Shown here: one piece after another, positions 24,885 to 37,690 of the stretch
Position numbering within the stretch: the first letter of the stretch is position 1
Layout: each line of letters begins with the position of its first letter
NCBI RefSeq assembly: GCF_030253575.1
Contig: NC_080559.1
Location: forward strand, 26,314,501 to 26,378,500
DNA length: 64,000 bases
DNA from: Rhododendron vialii
Lineage: Eukaryota > Streptophyta > Magnoliopsida > Ericales > Ericaceae
Reading direction: 5' to 3'
The notes under the pieces: generated by a model
What the model was told of the DNA's origin: nothing
The model's database searches: none
Seen by the model: the letters and a program-made list of their open reading frames with translations, nothing else
Translations under genes and position numbers: made by a program

Positions 24885-27602
24885 TTTGATTGTGAAGTCA
24901 AATGGTAAGGATTACCCATTGGTTGTGCTCTGTTTGGACTGTGAAAGGTGAACAACAGTACTCCTCTTGACAAATTTATAGTGACCCTACATGGCATGGC
25001 CTCTCATCAAGCCCCGCTTCTTCTTGTTCCACGATTTCTTCATGTAATTTTTTTTTTCCCCTTTAAGATCAAGAATTTCAGTAAATATAAAATCACAGTC
25101 GTTCACAGAGAAATACAACACAGAAAATAGAGCTACGAAGTCCGTAGCTCTATACGAAAAGTGCTGATTTTCTATAATTGGAGGAGACAATAAAGACATA
25201 AGAGCCATCTCGGCCAGATAATGAGTTTGATGGACATCATTGCGATCAACCTTTTAAAATCCTGCAAAAAAGAAAGCTCGGAGATCTTCACTTTCAGGTT
25301 GCGCAACAAAAATGGTCAGCATAGTGGCACCAAAGTTGGACACCATTTGACTATCTGGCCGAACCGTTTATCGGACAGCGTGATCACCCACATGAAAGAA
25401 CCATTGAAAAGCAATTAATGAAATATCATGGTATGACCATCCATTACCATGGAAACAAATATAATTCAACCGAGGCTTTACATGCAAGTTTTCAATTAAA
25501 CTAATTTTTTGGGATGGGCGATTTTAATATTTGGATCTACAAAACGAATAACTGATTAGAACATTAAATAAGACCATGGAAGTCATATTTTACGTCACAT
25601 GAAGGATCATTGCATTGGAGGATCCTTGCTCTTATTTTTGCTTTTATTTTTTCAACTAAACCCATAAAATTTTAGTGTTTTGCTTTGATAGAAAAGTGCA
25701 GTAATGTGTTCATTTTAATTCTTTTTTCATCGGCATGTTCATCATTTTCATTTTTCCTCATCCTCTAATGAATGTATAGGTCCACCCCTCATTTGCCTTT
25801 GGAATATCACAGCATCTTGGATCCTCCCATCGCTTCATTTTGTTCTTTCGCCCTTTTACATGGTATACCCAATATTAGCATTAAAGTAGGTGTTTTGAGA
25901 CCCAAAACGAACAAGTTCGGATGCCTTTGAAACCTTCAACATTTTAAGTACGCGATTCATGAACGTTGTTCACGTTATGTGAGTGGGGGAGTAATCATCA
26001 ATCATTTCAACTAAGGAACTCCGGAACCCCACACGCTTTGAGCAATTTGTTTTTAATCAAAATCAGATACTAGCTAGTTTAATAAGTGCTACGTTATTTA
26101 TTGTCGTACTATGATTTTATCATTTAGCCCTTATATTTTGTCGCAGACCGTACTGGCATTGCCATCTCCGGAGGGACAGTAGCGACATTCTGTTCAAAAT
26201 TGTGCAACACAATGATTAAAAATGCAACGTTCCTACATCTTAGAAATGGATCTCTATTTTTTTGTACGTGTTTCTATTACTTCCTCCTTTCCAACACATC
26301 AACATTCGGAGATCTTAAATATTGATCTATAATATGAAACTTATTATCTTATTTTATAATTGTAAAAATTTCATCTAGTAAATTTAATTGAGATCTATTA
26401 AACAAAATTCATGCTATTTTTACATTATAAAGTAAAAATATTTGAGAGCTTTTGAAATAGTAAAATTGTCTTTGTTACGGAGACGGATATAAAATTATCA
26501 TGTCATATTCTTTTCTGTGGAGCTCTTATAAAAAAATTTAAAAGAGCATCATCATATTGAGATTGAGAGGGATTATTTTTGGATAAATGATTTTTGGCAT
26601 TTCATTTTTTATAAATGCAGTCCAAAATTTTTCGTTTAGCGTGTTTCAGAAAACGTGCTATGTGTATCTTGAGACACTAAAAGAAAATTCTTATTCATTT
26701 ATCAAAAAATTGAGTGTCGAAATCATTTTTCTTATTTTTGTCAAACTAATTTTTCGTTTCGCAATAGTATTACGAAACGAAAAAGAAGGCCACATAGAAA
26801 GAAAGCGCACACACCATCTTACTTCCTCTTCTCTTCTCAATCCCCCATCTCCAGACTTCTCTTCTCCTCCTATTTTCTCTCTAGGCCCATGGTTGTGAGA
26901 TGGTTGAGACTCTCTCCTTAAGAAACTGAGACCTCTCACTCTCTCCATCATTTTTGGACTCATGAGCCAGATCTAAAGTTTTAGATCTGGTTTACTGAAA
27001 CCAGTTCAGCGGCGACGGTAGTAGCGTCTGTAGTGATTTCAGCCTTCAGTCTGCGACAGGAACGAACTCAAGTTGGTGTGGAAGGTTCATATAGGAGAGT
27101 TTGCTCTGTGTCCATACTTGGCTACTCAAACCCTCCTTCACGAGTGTGATTGACGAGTTTGCCTCTGGCGTTTTGGTTCCAAAAAGCTTCTCTTTTATTT
27201 TGTTTTTTTTTGTATTTTCGAACAGATTGTGTCCGTTTTTATTGTGGAGTAATTTTTTTCTTATAAGGAGTATTTCATATCTACAACGATCTAGTTTGTC
27301 TCTTAAAAAAAGGGAAGACTACAGGCCCGCAGGTGGTCCCATGATAGGCGGATCCTGAAGCGAGTGGGTTTTCGGGTAAATTGCAGGCCTGCCGACGAGA
27401 TTGGGATTCGGTGCGGCAGTGGTTAGGGAATTTCCTAGGAGCCGCCATGAAGCATTAATTAGGTACTGTACTTTTTTTGTACTCCTACTTATTTATTAAA
27501 TTAAAAATAATTTATTATATGAGAATGAGAATGAGAATGATCTATCTCGTAAAATAAAACAAAAATATTTACAAAATAAAAAGCTTAAGAGAACGGGCCT
27601 TA
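24882..27602. other. Intergenic, no gene seen
   Basis: AT-rich spacer. A short hairpin (GAGCTACG / CGTAGCTC) lies near 25129-25150. The segment 26880-27440 is more GC-rich, with TCTAAAGTTTTAGATC inside, and may be a retroelement fragment, but I cannot assign it. Confidence 0.4.
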
Positions 27603-27842
27603 GGCTCCGTTCCGCAATTCAATTTAAATTTTTATTTTTTAATAAGGCAATTTCAAGCTAAAAAATAATGTATTTATGAAAATAATTTTTCTACCAATAT
27701 AGATTTTGTTTGATAGATTCCATTAAGCTCTTTTATACGGTGCAAACAAAAATTAAAAAATTATTTTTCATTTACATTATTTTTAAATTTAAAAATATGA
27801 AATAAATTGCTTATTTTTTAAGAAGGCTTATGGAACGGAGCG
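27603..27842. mobile_element. Tourist/Harbinger-type MITE
   Basis: The ends GGCTCCGTTCCGCAA and, reverse complemented, CGCTCCGTTCCATAAG form inverted repeats. The flanks are TTA on both sides (27600-27602 and 27843-27845), the 3-bp target site of PIF/Harbinger elements. The interior is AT-rich and non-coding. Confidence 0.7.
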
Positions 27843-28801
27843 TTACTTAAACAAGTTGGGCCCAGAAACCGATAGTAATCTTTTTAATCATTTACTACAA
27901 CTCACCAGTAGAGCACTTTGTATCCGATCAAAAAATAAAAATAAAAAAACCTTACTAGTAGAGCCCTTTTTTTTTTTTTTTGACAAGTAGCCATTTCATA
28001 GATGATTAAAAAGGGAAAAAAAAAAAAAAACTAGACCCATTAAAGAAACCTACCAGTAGATTATTCATTTACCAGATTTTCCATTTTTTAAAAATAAAAA
28101 CTTGCCCTTGGGCACCTTTTTTATAGTAATTTTTTTTAAAGTTTCTATTTCGAGTCCGAGTAATGGTATTTGGTAGAGTGCAATTTTGTTCACCCTCTTT
28201 TAAAGAGCGTGAACAAAACTCAACTGCATTTGGTACTGTTGATGGTTTACTGTTACGTTGGGCCATCATCTGTCCACAGAAGAGACAAAAGCCCACATCA
28301 CTTGTCCTTCTGGACCCTTCACCTCATTCTGTGCTGAATCTTACACTTTACCTTCTTCGTCTATCCTTCCTTTTACTATCTAACTCAGGATGCTTGTGCG
28401 CACTCCGATTAAATTGATCTTAAAAGATTGATTTTATCATGCACTAGTGATGAGTCAATTAAAAATCGAGACCTTGTCTCGTATGAACGGTTTCAATAGA
28501 GTTAATAGTACTTAGAAGATATTAAATATGAGACCTGGCCAAGAAAAAACAACACTCTAAAGTTTTAATTATTGACGACCAAGCTAGCGTTACCCTCCTC
28601 ATGTATTTAACAAAAATTAAGAGAATGTATATCCCGTTAAAGTACAGGGTGGGGACGTTTTTCTGTTTTTTATGGTGGTGGCGTTGTAGCAATAGCGATG
28701 GCATGCTTGTGAGTATTTTTAAGGGCATGGAAATAGTGAGACTTGAGAAAAATCCAAAAGATAAAATGTGGGGTTGAATCAACTTTGAACTTTCTTGGAC
28801 C

Positions 28802-29461
28802 TTTTTCCTTCCCGCTGCTGAAGCATGGATGGATGAAGTGATGACTCATGTACCTACAACCGAAGGGGGTGTTCCTCCGGGAAGAAGCTTCGACAAACAA
28901 GCCAGTAGGTGGAGGAGGAAAAAGACGTAGTGAAATATAGTGAGAAAGTATGGTGAGAGAGAGAGAGAGAAGAATAATAGTTAGTTTTTCAGACCCTTGC
29001 ACTATAAGGGGTGGTCTCGTATTTATAGACAAAGCCTTGGAGTGTTGAGCAAGTTGGTAGTGCCCCTCACGCACGTAGCTACGCTCGGATGATGTCGCGT
29101 GTCAGAGTCATTTAATGAGCGTTGCTTCCCAGGGTTTTCCTTCCCGCTGCTGAACCGTGGATGGATGAAGTGATGACTCGTGTACCTACAAACCGAAGGG
29201 GGTTGCTCCGAGAAGAAGCTTCAACGAACAAGTCAGTAGGTGGAGGAGGAAAAAAACGGAGAGAAATATAGTGAGAAAGTATGGTGAGAGAGAGAGAAGA
29301 ATAATAGTTAGTTTTTCGGACCCTTGCACTAGAAGGGGTGGTCTCGTATTTATAGGCAAAGCCTTGGAGTGTTGAGCAAGTTGGTAGTGTCCCTCACGCA
29401 TGTGGCTACGCTCAGATGATGTCACGTGTCAGAGTCATTTAATGATCGTCGCTTCCCAGAG
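28802..29461 (-). repeat. 333-bp tandem duplication of an LTR-like segment
   Basis: Unit 1 (28802-29134) and unit 2 (29135-29461) are highly similar, each starting TTTTCCTTCCCGCTGCTGAA. On the minus strand each unit has CCTATAAATACGAGACC or its variant (a TATA box) followed by a CT-rich leader, which is typical of the U3/R part of an LTR. The related GC-richer sequence continues to about 29840, ending TGTAGTGGGCC on the minus strand. The whole may be a retrotransposon LTR whose promoter half was duplicated. No pol sequence is nearby. Confidence 0.6.
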
Positions 29462-30281
29462 TTTGCAGAGCCGTAATAGTCAATGTCAGGAATGTCATTT
29501 CGGGCAAAGATGTCACTTCGGTCTAATATGGAAGCTTCTACAAGAACGTTGAATATTCACAGATGTGCCTTACTCCTCAAGTAACGAGCTCCACTGAGCG
29601 TCAAGAGCCACCGAGTGTTACCACTTTGCCGAACGAAGGAAAAGCTTACCGAGCATCGTGCTCAAGGGACGGAGGGAACATTCGGGAGAGTAGCTAGGGT
29701 TCGGCAGATGTTCGGCAAAACAACAAACGGTCTTCCCGAGGCATCACTTGACTTACAGACGAACTGAGACAACTGAACAGTGGGTTCCACCTCGTGACCC
29801 TTTTGACTCTCCGAACCTTTGAATATTTTGGCCCACTACATATATAATATAAAAGTAATAAAATGGACATCGAAGTATGACCGCCCAATTTTACTTTGAA
29901 ATTAATTTTGTTGATGATTTTACATTCATCATTTTGTTTTAACTAAATCACTAGACTAATGGAAAATGTAAACAACATCGATGCGGCATGCATGCTTGTC
30001 ATGTGAGTGGCATGCATGCATGACAACCATATAAATCCCATTCTCGACTCAACTATTTCCCCAAAGTTATTGTGGTGTGCAACGGGCTTGTAGTCTATTG
30101 ACACTTCTTCACCCCTTCCATATGGAACATGATGGTTCGATTCTCATCAGAAGCACGAGTACTTGGTGTGGTGTTTGATACTCTTTGGTCTTGTTCCACC
30201 CGTATGAGTTTAGCGTTTTTTCTTTTCCATTTCCTTAGGAGTGAGCTATACATCTACCGCATGACATGAAACACTATAGAT

Positions 30282-30790
30282 CACTACAGGAAAATACACC
30301 TTTGGCAACTAGGAATTTGGTCACCAAAGATCCTAGCTATTTAGTTACAAAATGTAAACCACAACCAAAATATGTTGGTCATGTAACCTTAGTCGTAGAA
30401 GGGTTTTGGTGACCAAAATATGTTGCGGTCACAAAACTTACTCCATCTTTCCCAAATTATTTGTTCGGTCCGTAGACCGAAGACTCAAAAATAATGCATT
30501 TCTTTCAAGAAAAAATTTAAACTTTTTTTATAAATTAAAAGAACTCATCGATATCTAGTGAATTGTTGAAAAAAATTTAAATTTTTCTTGAAAAAGTTGT
30601 ATTATTTTTACGTCTTCGTTTTGCAGACCGGACAAATATTATGGGACAGAGGGAGTAACATTTAGTGACTAAAATCTTGGTCATGGTTGTATATTTTTGG
30701 CGACCACTTTGGTTGGTCATTGATTGCTATCAGTCGCTAATGATAGGCGACCGCATGTTCTTGATACATTCGGTTGTGAGAATTTTTGGC
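30282..30790 (+). mobile_element. CACTA transposon end, decayed
   Basis: CACTACAGGAAAATACACC at 30282 matches the CACTACAAGAAAA terminus of plant CACTA elements. It is followed by the expected short subterminal repeats (TTTGGTCACCAAAG, GGTGACCAAAATATG, GGCGACC). A clear opposite terminus is not found, so the right boundary is approximate. A Stowaway MITE interrupts it. Confidence 0.6.
30441..30655. mobile_element. Stowaway MITE inside the CACTA remnant
   Basis: The ends CTCCATCTTTCCCAAATTAT and, reverse complemented, CTCCCTCTGTCCCATAATAT are Stowaway terminal repeats. TA flanks both sides (30439-30440, 30656-30657). The 215-bp body is AT-rich and itself partly palindromic. Confidence 0.8.
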
Positions 30791-30861
30791 TAGTACATGC
30801 TCAAAAGTGACATTTCTGCATTGAATTTCTCAATCCGCCTCTGTTTGTCTCAAATGCTAAT

Positions 30862-31366
30862 TAGCCGTTCGGCTAAATATCCTTTGTTTGGTTTGTATTT
30901 TGAAAAGTGTTTTGAAAAATAGTAGGGGTAATAAGTGGAGAGAGATAGAGAGAAAAATGTTAGAAGTAGGAAATCTAGAGGGAATTTTTTGAAAAATTCT
31001 TTTTGAAAAGGGAAGAGAATTTGTTAATTTTTTGTCCTTCTTCAAATTTTTTTCGCATTTGTTAATTTTTTTATCAATTTTTGGGCGATTATTGCTTCTT
31101 CATGACAAGAGAAATCTAAAAAGTAAAAAATTACGATCGAATTCCAATTTTTTTTAAATAAAGATAAAAAAATTGACTTATTGGCTTATTTTTGTCTTTA
31201 TTCAAAAAAATTAGGTTTTGATCATAATTTTTTACTTTTTAGATTCTTTTCGTCATGACGAAACGATAATCTTTAAAAAATTGATAAAAAACTAATAAAT
31301 TTGAAAAAAATTTAAATAAGAACAAAAAAAATAAGCCGCTTAGCTTATTTAGCCGAACAACCCCTT
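30862..31366. repeat. Foldback MITE family, copy 2
   Basis: The outer words CGGCTAAATA and TTATTTAGCCG mark the ends. The inner arms carry TTTTTGTCCTTCTTCAAATT, GATTATTG and AGTAAAAAATTACGATCG, repeated inverted around an axis near 31170. The body is homologous to the copies at 353, 45221 and 47493. The left arm appears interrupted at about 30890-31017. Confidence 0.5.
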
Positions 31367-31892
31367 AATTTTTTGAATAGCGACTTTTTTCTTGCTAAAA
31401 TCGTTTGCTAGTAGACTAGTACTAGATGCTACTATATACAGTAGAGTATCACAAAACAAAAAATAGAGGGTTTGAAAGAAAGAGTAGAGGAACAAAATAA
31501 CATCGAATTATGAAAGTAACGGCAGTGGGAAAAATCAGATGCATCACGGGGTGGTGGGCGTGGGCGGAGGGGCATCATACGATGGTGGGGTCACGGATGT
31601 CACGCGATCAAAGCATGATAAGGCACGTGTGTGTGAGTGTAGCAGCGACGCATGACTCCAAAACTGGTTTTATGGGCTGTTTGGCAGTGAAGGGTACGAG
31701 GGAGACAAAAAAAGTATGTGCGGACCCCACCGATCCACTCTTCATCCTTCTGGTATCTGGCCCCACAGTCTCTTCTACGCAATTCCATCCAGGTGCAATT
31801 ACGTTTTTCCATTGCTGCCCCTTCCTTGCTCATACGGGTTGATGGAATGTTTGGATGGCTATATACGTAATTTGGATAGCTCGTGGAGCCCA

Positions 31893-32352
31893 GGGATGGC
31901 CTCAAGCCTGAGGGGCGGGTTTTGGCATAAACCCGATCTCGATTTCAAAATTATGACAAGACCCTGACCAAGTAATTTGGGGTGTCTCCGTTCCCGTCCC
32001 AATAGTCGGGTTTACAAGCCCCACCATGCACCGTGAAAAATGAGAAAAAAATTATTCTAAAAAAGATGAAATAGTTATATATGAGGGGTTATATATTACT
32101 ATAATGCAAGTATAATGAGAAAAATAGTGGGGTATAAATATAATTTTTAGTTTAATGATAAAATTTTTTATACTAAAACTATAATTTTGTATGTAAAAAT
32201 ATTTAGGGATGGTGTAACATCAATCCAAACCCTACCAGACCCCAATTGGATTTTTTTTTATATTTTCTCCCGAATCTGTCCTAGTACCTAAAAAATTTGA
32301 TGAAAACCCGCCCCAATCAAGACGATCATGAGCGGGACAGGCCGAATTTTAG
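31893..32352. repeat. Possible DNA-transposon remnant
   Basis: The segment has inverted GC words (GGGGCGGGTTTTGG near 31911 and AAAACCCGCCCC near 32303) and is bracketed by the direct repeat TGGAGCCCA at 31884-31892 and 32353-32361. The interior is AT-rich. The termini do not form a convincing inverted repeat, so the class is open. Confidence 0.35.
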
Positions 32353-32442
32353 TGGAGCCCATTCGAATAGTTTGTGTTTGGTGGCCAACCTTCCAAATCA
32401 CACGTTTGTAACCTATGAACCATGAGTTTTGTTGCACCTGAG

Positions 32443-33996
32443 TGATAAACCCTAAATAGTGTAAATAATGGGGCTTATCTCTCTCCATTTTGTCACTCTC
32501 ACGTGCTTAACTTGTTTTATTTGGATGATATTGCACGGAAGTTGTGTTTTTGTGAGTTTCAGGTGAAAATGTGAAAATAAGGCGTTTTAAACGCCAATGA
32601 GAACAACCCGAAAGCATCCAAAGAGCCAAGGCCATGTGGCACCCTACCACCGCGTCCCAAAAATGATGGAAAGTAGCATTGGAAGGCGTGCCGAACATCG
32701 GAAGACCAAGGGACATGCATAGGGTGAAGAAACAAAGAAAGATCAAAATTGTCCAAGTGGTACCGGTACTTGAAAATCTCAGTACCTGTACCCAGTGACC
32801 AGTAGCGGTGCAAAAAGCTCCAAATTGGACTGCTACCGGTACCACAAAAATGCAGTACCTGTACCAATTGGGATTTTCTGCAGAATTTTGTACCCGACCA
32901 AGCAACAACTTAGGGGTATTTTGGATCTTTGTAACACGTTTTTAAGAGGGTATAAATACCTCCAAACCTCATTTTAGTAGGTTATCTTTCATTTTACACC
33001 TTCTCTCTCTACCTCCCTCTTCTCCTCTCCTCTTTAGTTCTCCTTCTCTCTTCAAAAGAGTAAGGATTTCAAGGGTTTTGAGGCTTTTGTCCTTCATTAA
33101 TGTTATAAGTACTCTTATTCTTTATGTTAATCTAGCTTTTATTTTTGTTTTTGCCCATGTTTTTGTATCTCTCTTCGTTTTGCCTTGTGTATACACCTAC
33201 TATGGGTGAGTAGTGATCTAGGCTTGATCATTGGGTGATTTCTACCCCATGATTTAGGTAGTTTATTGGCTTCTCTCATTTCTTGTGCTTAATGTGATTT
33301 ATGAATGGATTAAGTTCATTTTTATGTAACAAAACTTAGGGTTGTTAACCTCTTTGATTATGTGTAGGCAATGACTTGATCTCTTGCCACATATAATACT
33401 TGGAGCTATGTCACTCTAGGTGTTTTCCAAAATGCCTCAAAAAACTTGTTAAGCTCTAATATTTGGTCTAAACCTAGAGATGTTAACTTCTTTGATTGGG
33501 TGTAGACAAGTCTCTTGGCACACCCAATGCTTGGAACCATGGCTCTCTTTGTGTTCGATAAAATACCTAAACGAGTTTTCATCCATTTCCAAACCCCGTT
33601 GTATGAGTTAAACTTGATTTTCATAGTTAAATCTTCCGAGTGAGATCGAATGACTTCGACTCTCACTTGAGTTATCAAAGAGAAGCATTGAACAGCCTAA
33701 GTTATGGGCGAAATGAACTCCTAGACCTTACCGCTGTTAGTTTCTAGTCAATCTTCGTTTTCAATTAAGTTAAGAGGTAGAGAGAATTCCACCACGCAAA
33801 AGTTGGCCGTCTTAACACCAAATCTAAAGATTGGCGGTCCTAACGCTAAAAACCCTTCGTAAAACAAACCTTCTGGCCTAGCTCCATTGGCTCCTTGTGG
33901 ATTCGACCTCGGACTTTCGAATTTATTATGCTGCAACCGACCTAGCCCTACGCTTGGGGGCAACCTCTACTACGACACACTTTGGTCGAGCAAGCA
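32443..33996 (+). mobile_element. Solo LTR, probably Ty3/gypsy-type
   Basis: A 1554-bp segment starts TGATAAACCC, ends GAGCAAGCA and is flanked by CTGAG on both sides (32438-32442 and 33997-34001), the 5-bp target site expected of LTR retrotransposons. A promoter-like GGGTATAAATACCTCC lies near 32948 followed by a pyrimidine-rich leader. The end region has GGCTCCTTGTGGATTCGACC, like the LTR ends of some plant gypsy (Athila/Tat) elements. No internal domain is present, so it is a solo LTR. The gypsy label is inference. Confidence 0.65.
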
Positions 33997-34058
33997 CTGA
34001 GGCAACCGTATACTCACGGACGGAACTAGAATTTACATAGAAGTAAGATTGGAACTTA

Positions 34059-34829
34059 GAGCATCAGTAGTGGAATAAGCAAATGTGGAATAAGCAAATG
34101 TGAATAATCAAAACATGTCACATCAGATTTTGATTATCCATTTAGAAGTTGCTAAAGTTAACAATGTCAAATCCCACATTGGTTATTTTTTACCCATTAT
34201 CAAAACCAATGGGCCCTCCAAACTGTTTCCTTTCATTTCACGCATATTTTTTGAAAAAACGGGTTTTGAAGGAAAAAAACCCGTTTATGTTAGAAACAGT
34301 TCAAAAAAATAAATAGTTTTTCGAAACAAAAAATAGTTTTTCAAAAAACACACACTTTGTTCACTTAAAAACTATAAATACAATTTTGAGAAATTTTGAA
34401 AGGATTGTATTTACACAAATAATTTTAAAATTTTAAATACTATAAATACAGTTTTTTAAAAACAGATTTGTGTAAAAAATAGTTTTTTGAAAAACACACT
34501 TTATTTACTTATAGTTTTTAAAATTTTTGAAAATTTTATTTTTTGTAAAAAAATTCTGAATTTTTTTTTGAAAGTTACAGTTTTTTAAAATTATTTTTTG
34601 AAAGCATTGTTAAGAGAGAAAGAATGTTTTTGTGTAATGTTGGTGTACATGATTGAGAGATAAAAATTGATTATTGACAAAATATTGCTAGTTTTGATTA
34701 TTGAAGAGCCAAAATTTGATGAGTTGTTAAGAGGTTGTTAGGTTTGGTTATTCCAATATGAGTACTTTTTTGATTCAACATTGCTAACTTTAACAATTTT
34801 TTGTTTTGCTTATTCCATTGTGGATGCTC
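34059..34829. mobile_element. Tourist/Harbinger-type MITE, 771 bp
   Basis: The ends are GAGCATCAGTAGTGGAATAA and, reverse complemented, GAGCATCCACAATGGAATAA. TTA flanks both sides (34056-34058, 34830-34832). Subterminal TTAGCAATGTT-like words also mirror each other. A related but more diverged copy is at 47890-48416. Confidence 0.75.
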
Positions 34830-35043
34830 TTAAGAAGTTGAAATTTCACATATTTACATGGGCTTTGCATTTTTAAATTTTCCTTACATATTGTTTGAAA
34901 CTTAAGCCCGAAATTTACAAACCAATATTGTACAAAATAAATATAGCCACTTTCTATTCATAGATGCTTGAAAACATACATATACACTTATTTAGGTGCA
35001 GTGATGATGTTTGTCTAAATAAATTATTATCAAAGAGAATTAA

Positions 35044-35169
35044 AAATAGATTGTGGTTTTGACACTTCAAAAATTGATGGAAGGACTCCAAAATTGAACT
35101 GTATTGATACACAAAATGACGTCATTTTGGAGCCTTTCCATCAATTTTTGAAGTGCTAAAATCAATTTC
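35044..35169. mobile_element. MITE of the GGCACTC family
   Basis: The arms GACACTTCAAAAATTGATGG and, reverse complemented, GCACTTCAAAAATTGATGGA are nearly perfect inverted repeats that continue to a central TGACGTCA-like core. The direct repeat AAATAAATTAT occurs at 35017-35027 and 35170-35180 and may be the target site, though the left one is 16 bp from the arm. Confidence 0.6.
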
Positions 35170-35180
35170 AAATAAATTAT

Positions 35181-37535
35181 GAGAAGAGTACTTTCTTTTA
35201 CTAAAGTTTAGACTCTATGGCATGGTATGGGTATCCATGGAAGCCGCTATTTCGCATTCCCTGCCAAAAATTAAATGTTGATTTCCAGAAATGCCCTCGC
35301 GGAAGACGACTGTACATAGTGCTTTTTGTCTCTGGCACAGCTTTAATTCTGTTTCTTCCCTTTTCTCTCTTTTTCAAAATTGAAAAACTCCCTCCCCGTT
35401 CTGTCATAACCAAATAATTCTCCTAATTAAACTCCCTTTATCTTTTTCTGATTTATTCGTTCAGTTGGGAAAACAAAAAACTTTATTCCGTTTTGGGTAT
35501 GTGAAGGGTGACGAGTTGTAGCCCCAACGTTTCATCTGGTTGATTGGTAGGTTTGCTGTTCGCACAATTGATCAGGATTTGATACTCGGGGTCGCAAAAG
35601 TAATTTGTTGCGAATTTTTTAATTCCAGCGTAAATGACCTGTTTTTAGCCAGACCACAGAAGGGATCAGTTGAGGTGCATGCGTGTAAGCTGCCCCATTG
35701 AAAAAAGAAAGAAAAAAGGAACGGGTGACGAAATGTGTGCTAGCTTGAGTTTCTCAAACTGTCAGGTTGCCCTCATTACACCTTGCTCTCGTGCCTTACA
35801 ACTTTTTCTTTTCTGTCCTCTGTTTGTATATGGAGTACTTTAGCTGCGGATTTTGCGTTTCGGTTATGGGTTGTTTTCATGGGGTTTGGGACACCTTGGC
35901 AAATTATGGAGAACCCCCAAAACATTGGTTACAATACAAGCAACGGCTAGCAAATGGGGCTGTTCAGGAGTGAGAAAAAAACTGTCAAACTGCGAATTCA
36001 ATCCAAATCAATTAGAACCGAAAGATTTGGTTTGGTTATTTAGTAGTATGGTTTGGTCATGATTTTAAAAAATTAGAAACCAAGTTATATGGTTTGGTTT
36101 GTCAATTCACATTCACGATTATGATTCCAAATCGATCCGAACCGTATAATATATATATAATTTAATTATGATTCACCAAATAAATAGGGGAGCCTTAATT
36201 AACTACTTTTCTAATTTTATTGATCGTATTAAATCCACCGCAATATTTAATTTTTCTTCCCTACCAAGATAACTTAGACTCAATTTCTATATATCATCCC
36301 TAATCCTAATTTTCTATGATTATTAATTTATTATACACAAAAAGCATATGGATCTCTAGATCAGTCAACTTCTACGGCCCAATTTCTAAATTTCTATACA
36401 TGAAAACCAATCCCAATTCCTATAATTTCTTCACTACCAAGACTAATTACCCAAAATTTCTATACATGTAAACTGTGGTTTAAAACCGAAGCTGAACCGT
36501 ATTTTCATGGTTTGGATTGGTTTGCTTTTTATGAGTTGGTTTGGTTCTCTAAATTCATAATCCGTAAATATTGGTTTGATTCCTTTTTTTTTTTTAATCA
36601 GTCAATTCATTTCAAGGCCGAATGCAAAGATTACATCGCAAAATACAGGAATGCACCAAACTACCTACTCCGGGATTACAGAACACCCTGCAAAAGCAAA
36701 TCAACACTAGGTGCCAATATGAAAATCCTATCCGAGACTAGGCAGAGAGAAATCAAACGAAATCCCAAGGAACTACGCTCATCCCTAGGGCTGTTGAAAA
36801 CATGCATGCATCATGAGTTTTTCTACCAGTCTTGGTTTGATGGTGAAACGCTAACGAGCGGATACAGGCCGGATCTTATCTCTATCTCTATCTCTATCTA
36901 TATCTAAAAGATCAGACGAAGCAATAGTCCACAATATTCACGGGAAGATCTAAAAGCATTGGTTTCTGCTTCGTCATCTTAAATTGATGGTTTCAATTTA
37001 CCCTATCTAGTTAATTGATATAAATTTCATGAGATTAAATTCTTTCCGCTAGGGGTGGAAAACTCTACTTTTTCACCACTTCCCTTTTCGGTCCTATCGT
37101 GTGTTTATTATTGATCTGAACCGTTAATCTTATAGACCCCACGTAATAGTATATCCATGCAAAAAATAAACTTGATCGGACATCGATAAGAGTATCAAAA
37201 ATTAAATTTTGCTTCGTAAAATGGATAGTTTGTCTTTATTATTATTGACAGAAATCAAATCATCCATTTTATAAACCAAAATTCAAATTTTAATATATCT
37301 ATCGACTTCCGCTCAAGTTGATTTTTTGCATGGCAATACTTTATTGCGGGTCTTAAAATATGAACGGTTCAAATCACAACAATAGACACTCGGGGGCCAT
37401 AATAGGCGGTGGTAGAAAAATGAGGTTTTACACCGGCGGTAGATATAATTTATTCTCTAATTTCATGGGTTGATTTTTCTTTCTATTGGACTAGAGTTTT
37501 ATGATGTTGGCTATTAATATTGCAATAATTCTCTA
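35181..37535. other. Intergenic, repeat-like, no gene seen
   Basis: The stretch 35985-36560 is full of AACCGAA/TTGGTTT words on both strands, as in decayed non-autonomous hAT-like repeats. A short (CTATCT)n run lies near 36879-36905. The longest open frames are not supported by any domain. Confidence 0.35.
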
Positions 37536-37690
37536 ACCACACACAATCACACAAATTCTCTCACATCAAACATGGGGCTCACACACACAAAATTATACAA
37601 ACTCTCTCACATGAAACATGAGGCCTACACATCCAGCGTGTGTGTGAGCCCCATGTTTGATGTAAGAGAGTTTGTGTGATTGTATGTGGT
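37536..37690. repeat. 155-bp near-perfect hairpin
   Basis: The left arm (37536-37588) and right arm pair over about 53 bp with about three mismatches, sharing CATCAAACATGGGGCTCACA. The loop contains a second, diverged copy of the left arm (CTCTCACATGAAACATGAGG). It is probably a foldback MITE. No clear target-site duplication was found. Confidence 0.7.

Noticed and set aside
25129..25150. Short GAGCTACG hairpin as a terminator or RNA
   Set aside because: An isolated 8-bp stem in plant spacer has no known role and is expected by chance.
31510..31842. 110-codon frame
   Set aside because: No domain, no supporting promoter or splice context, and it lies between transposon remnants.
36512..36907. 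131-codon frame ending in an Ile/Ser repeat
   Set aside because: The C-terminal repeat is a translated microsatellite and no domain is visible.
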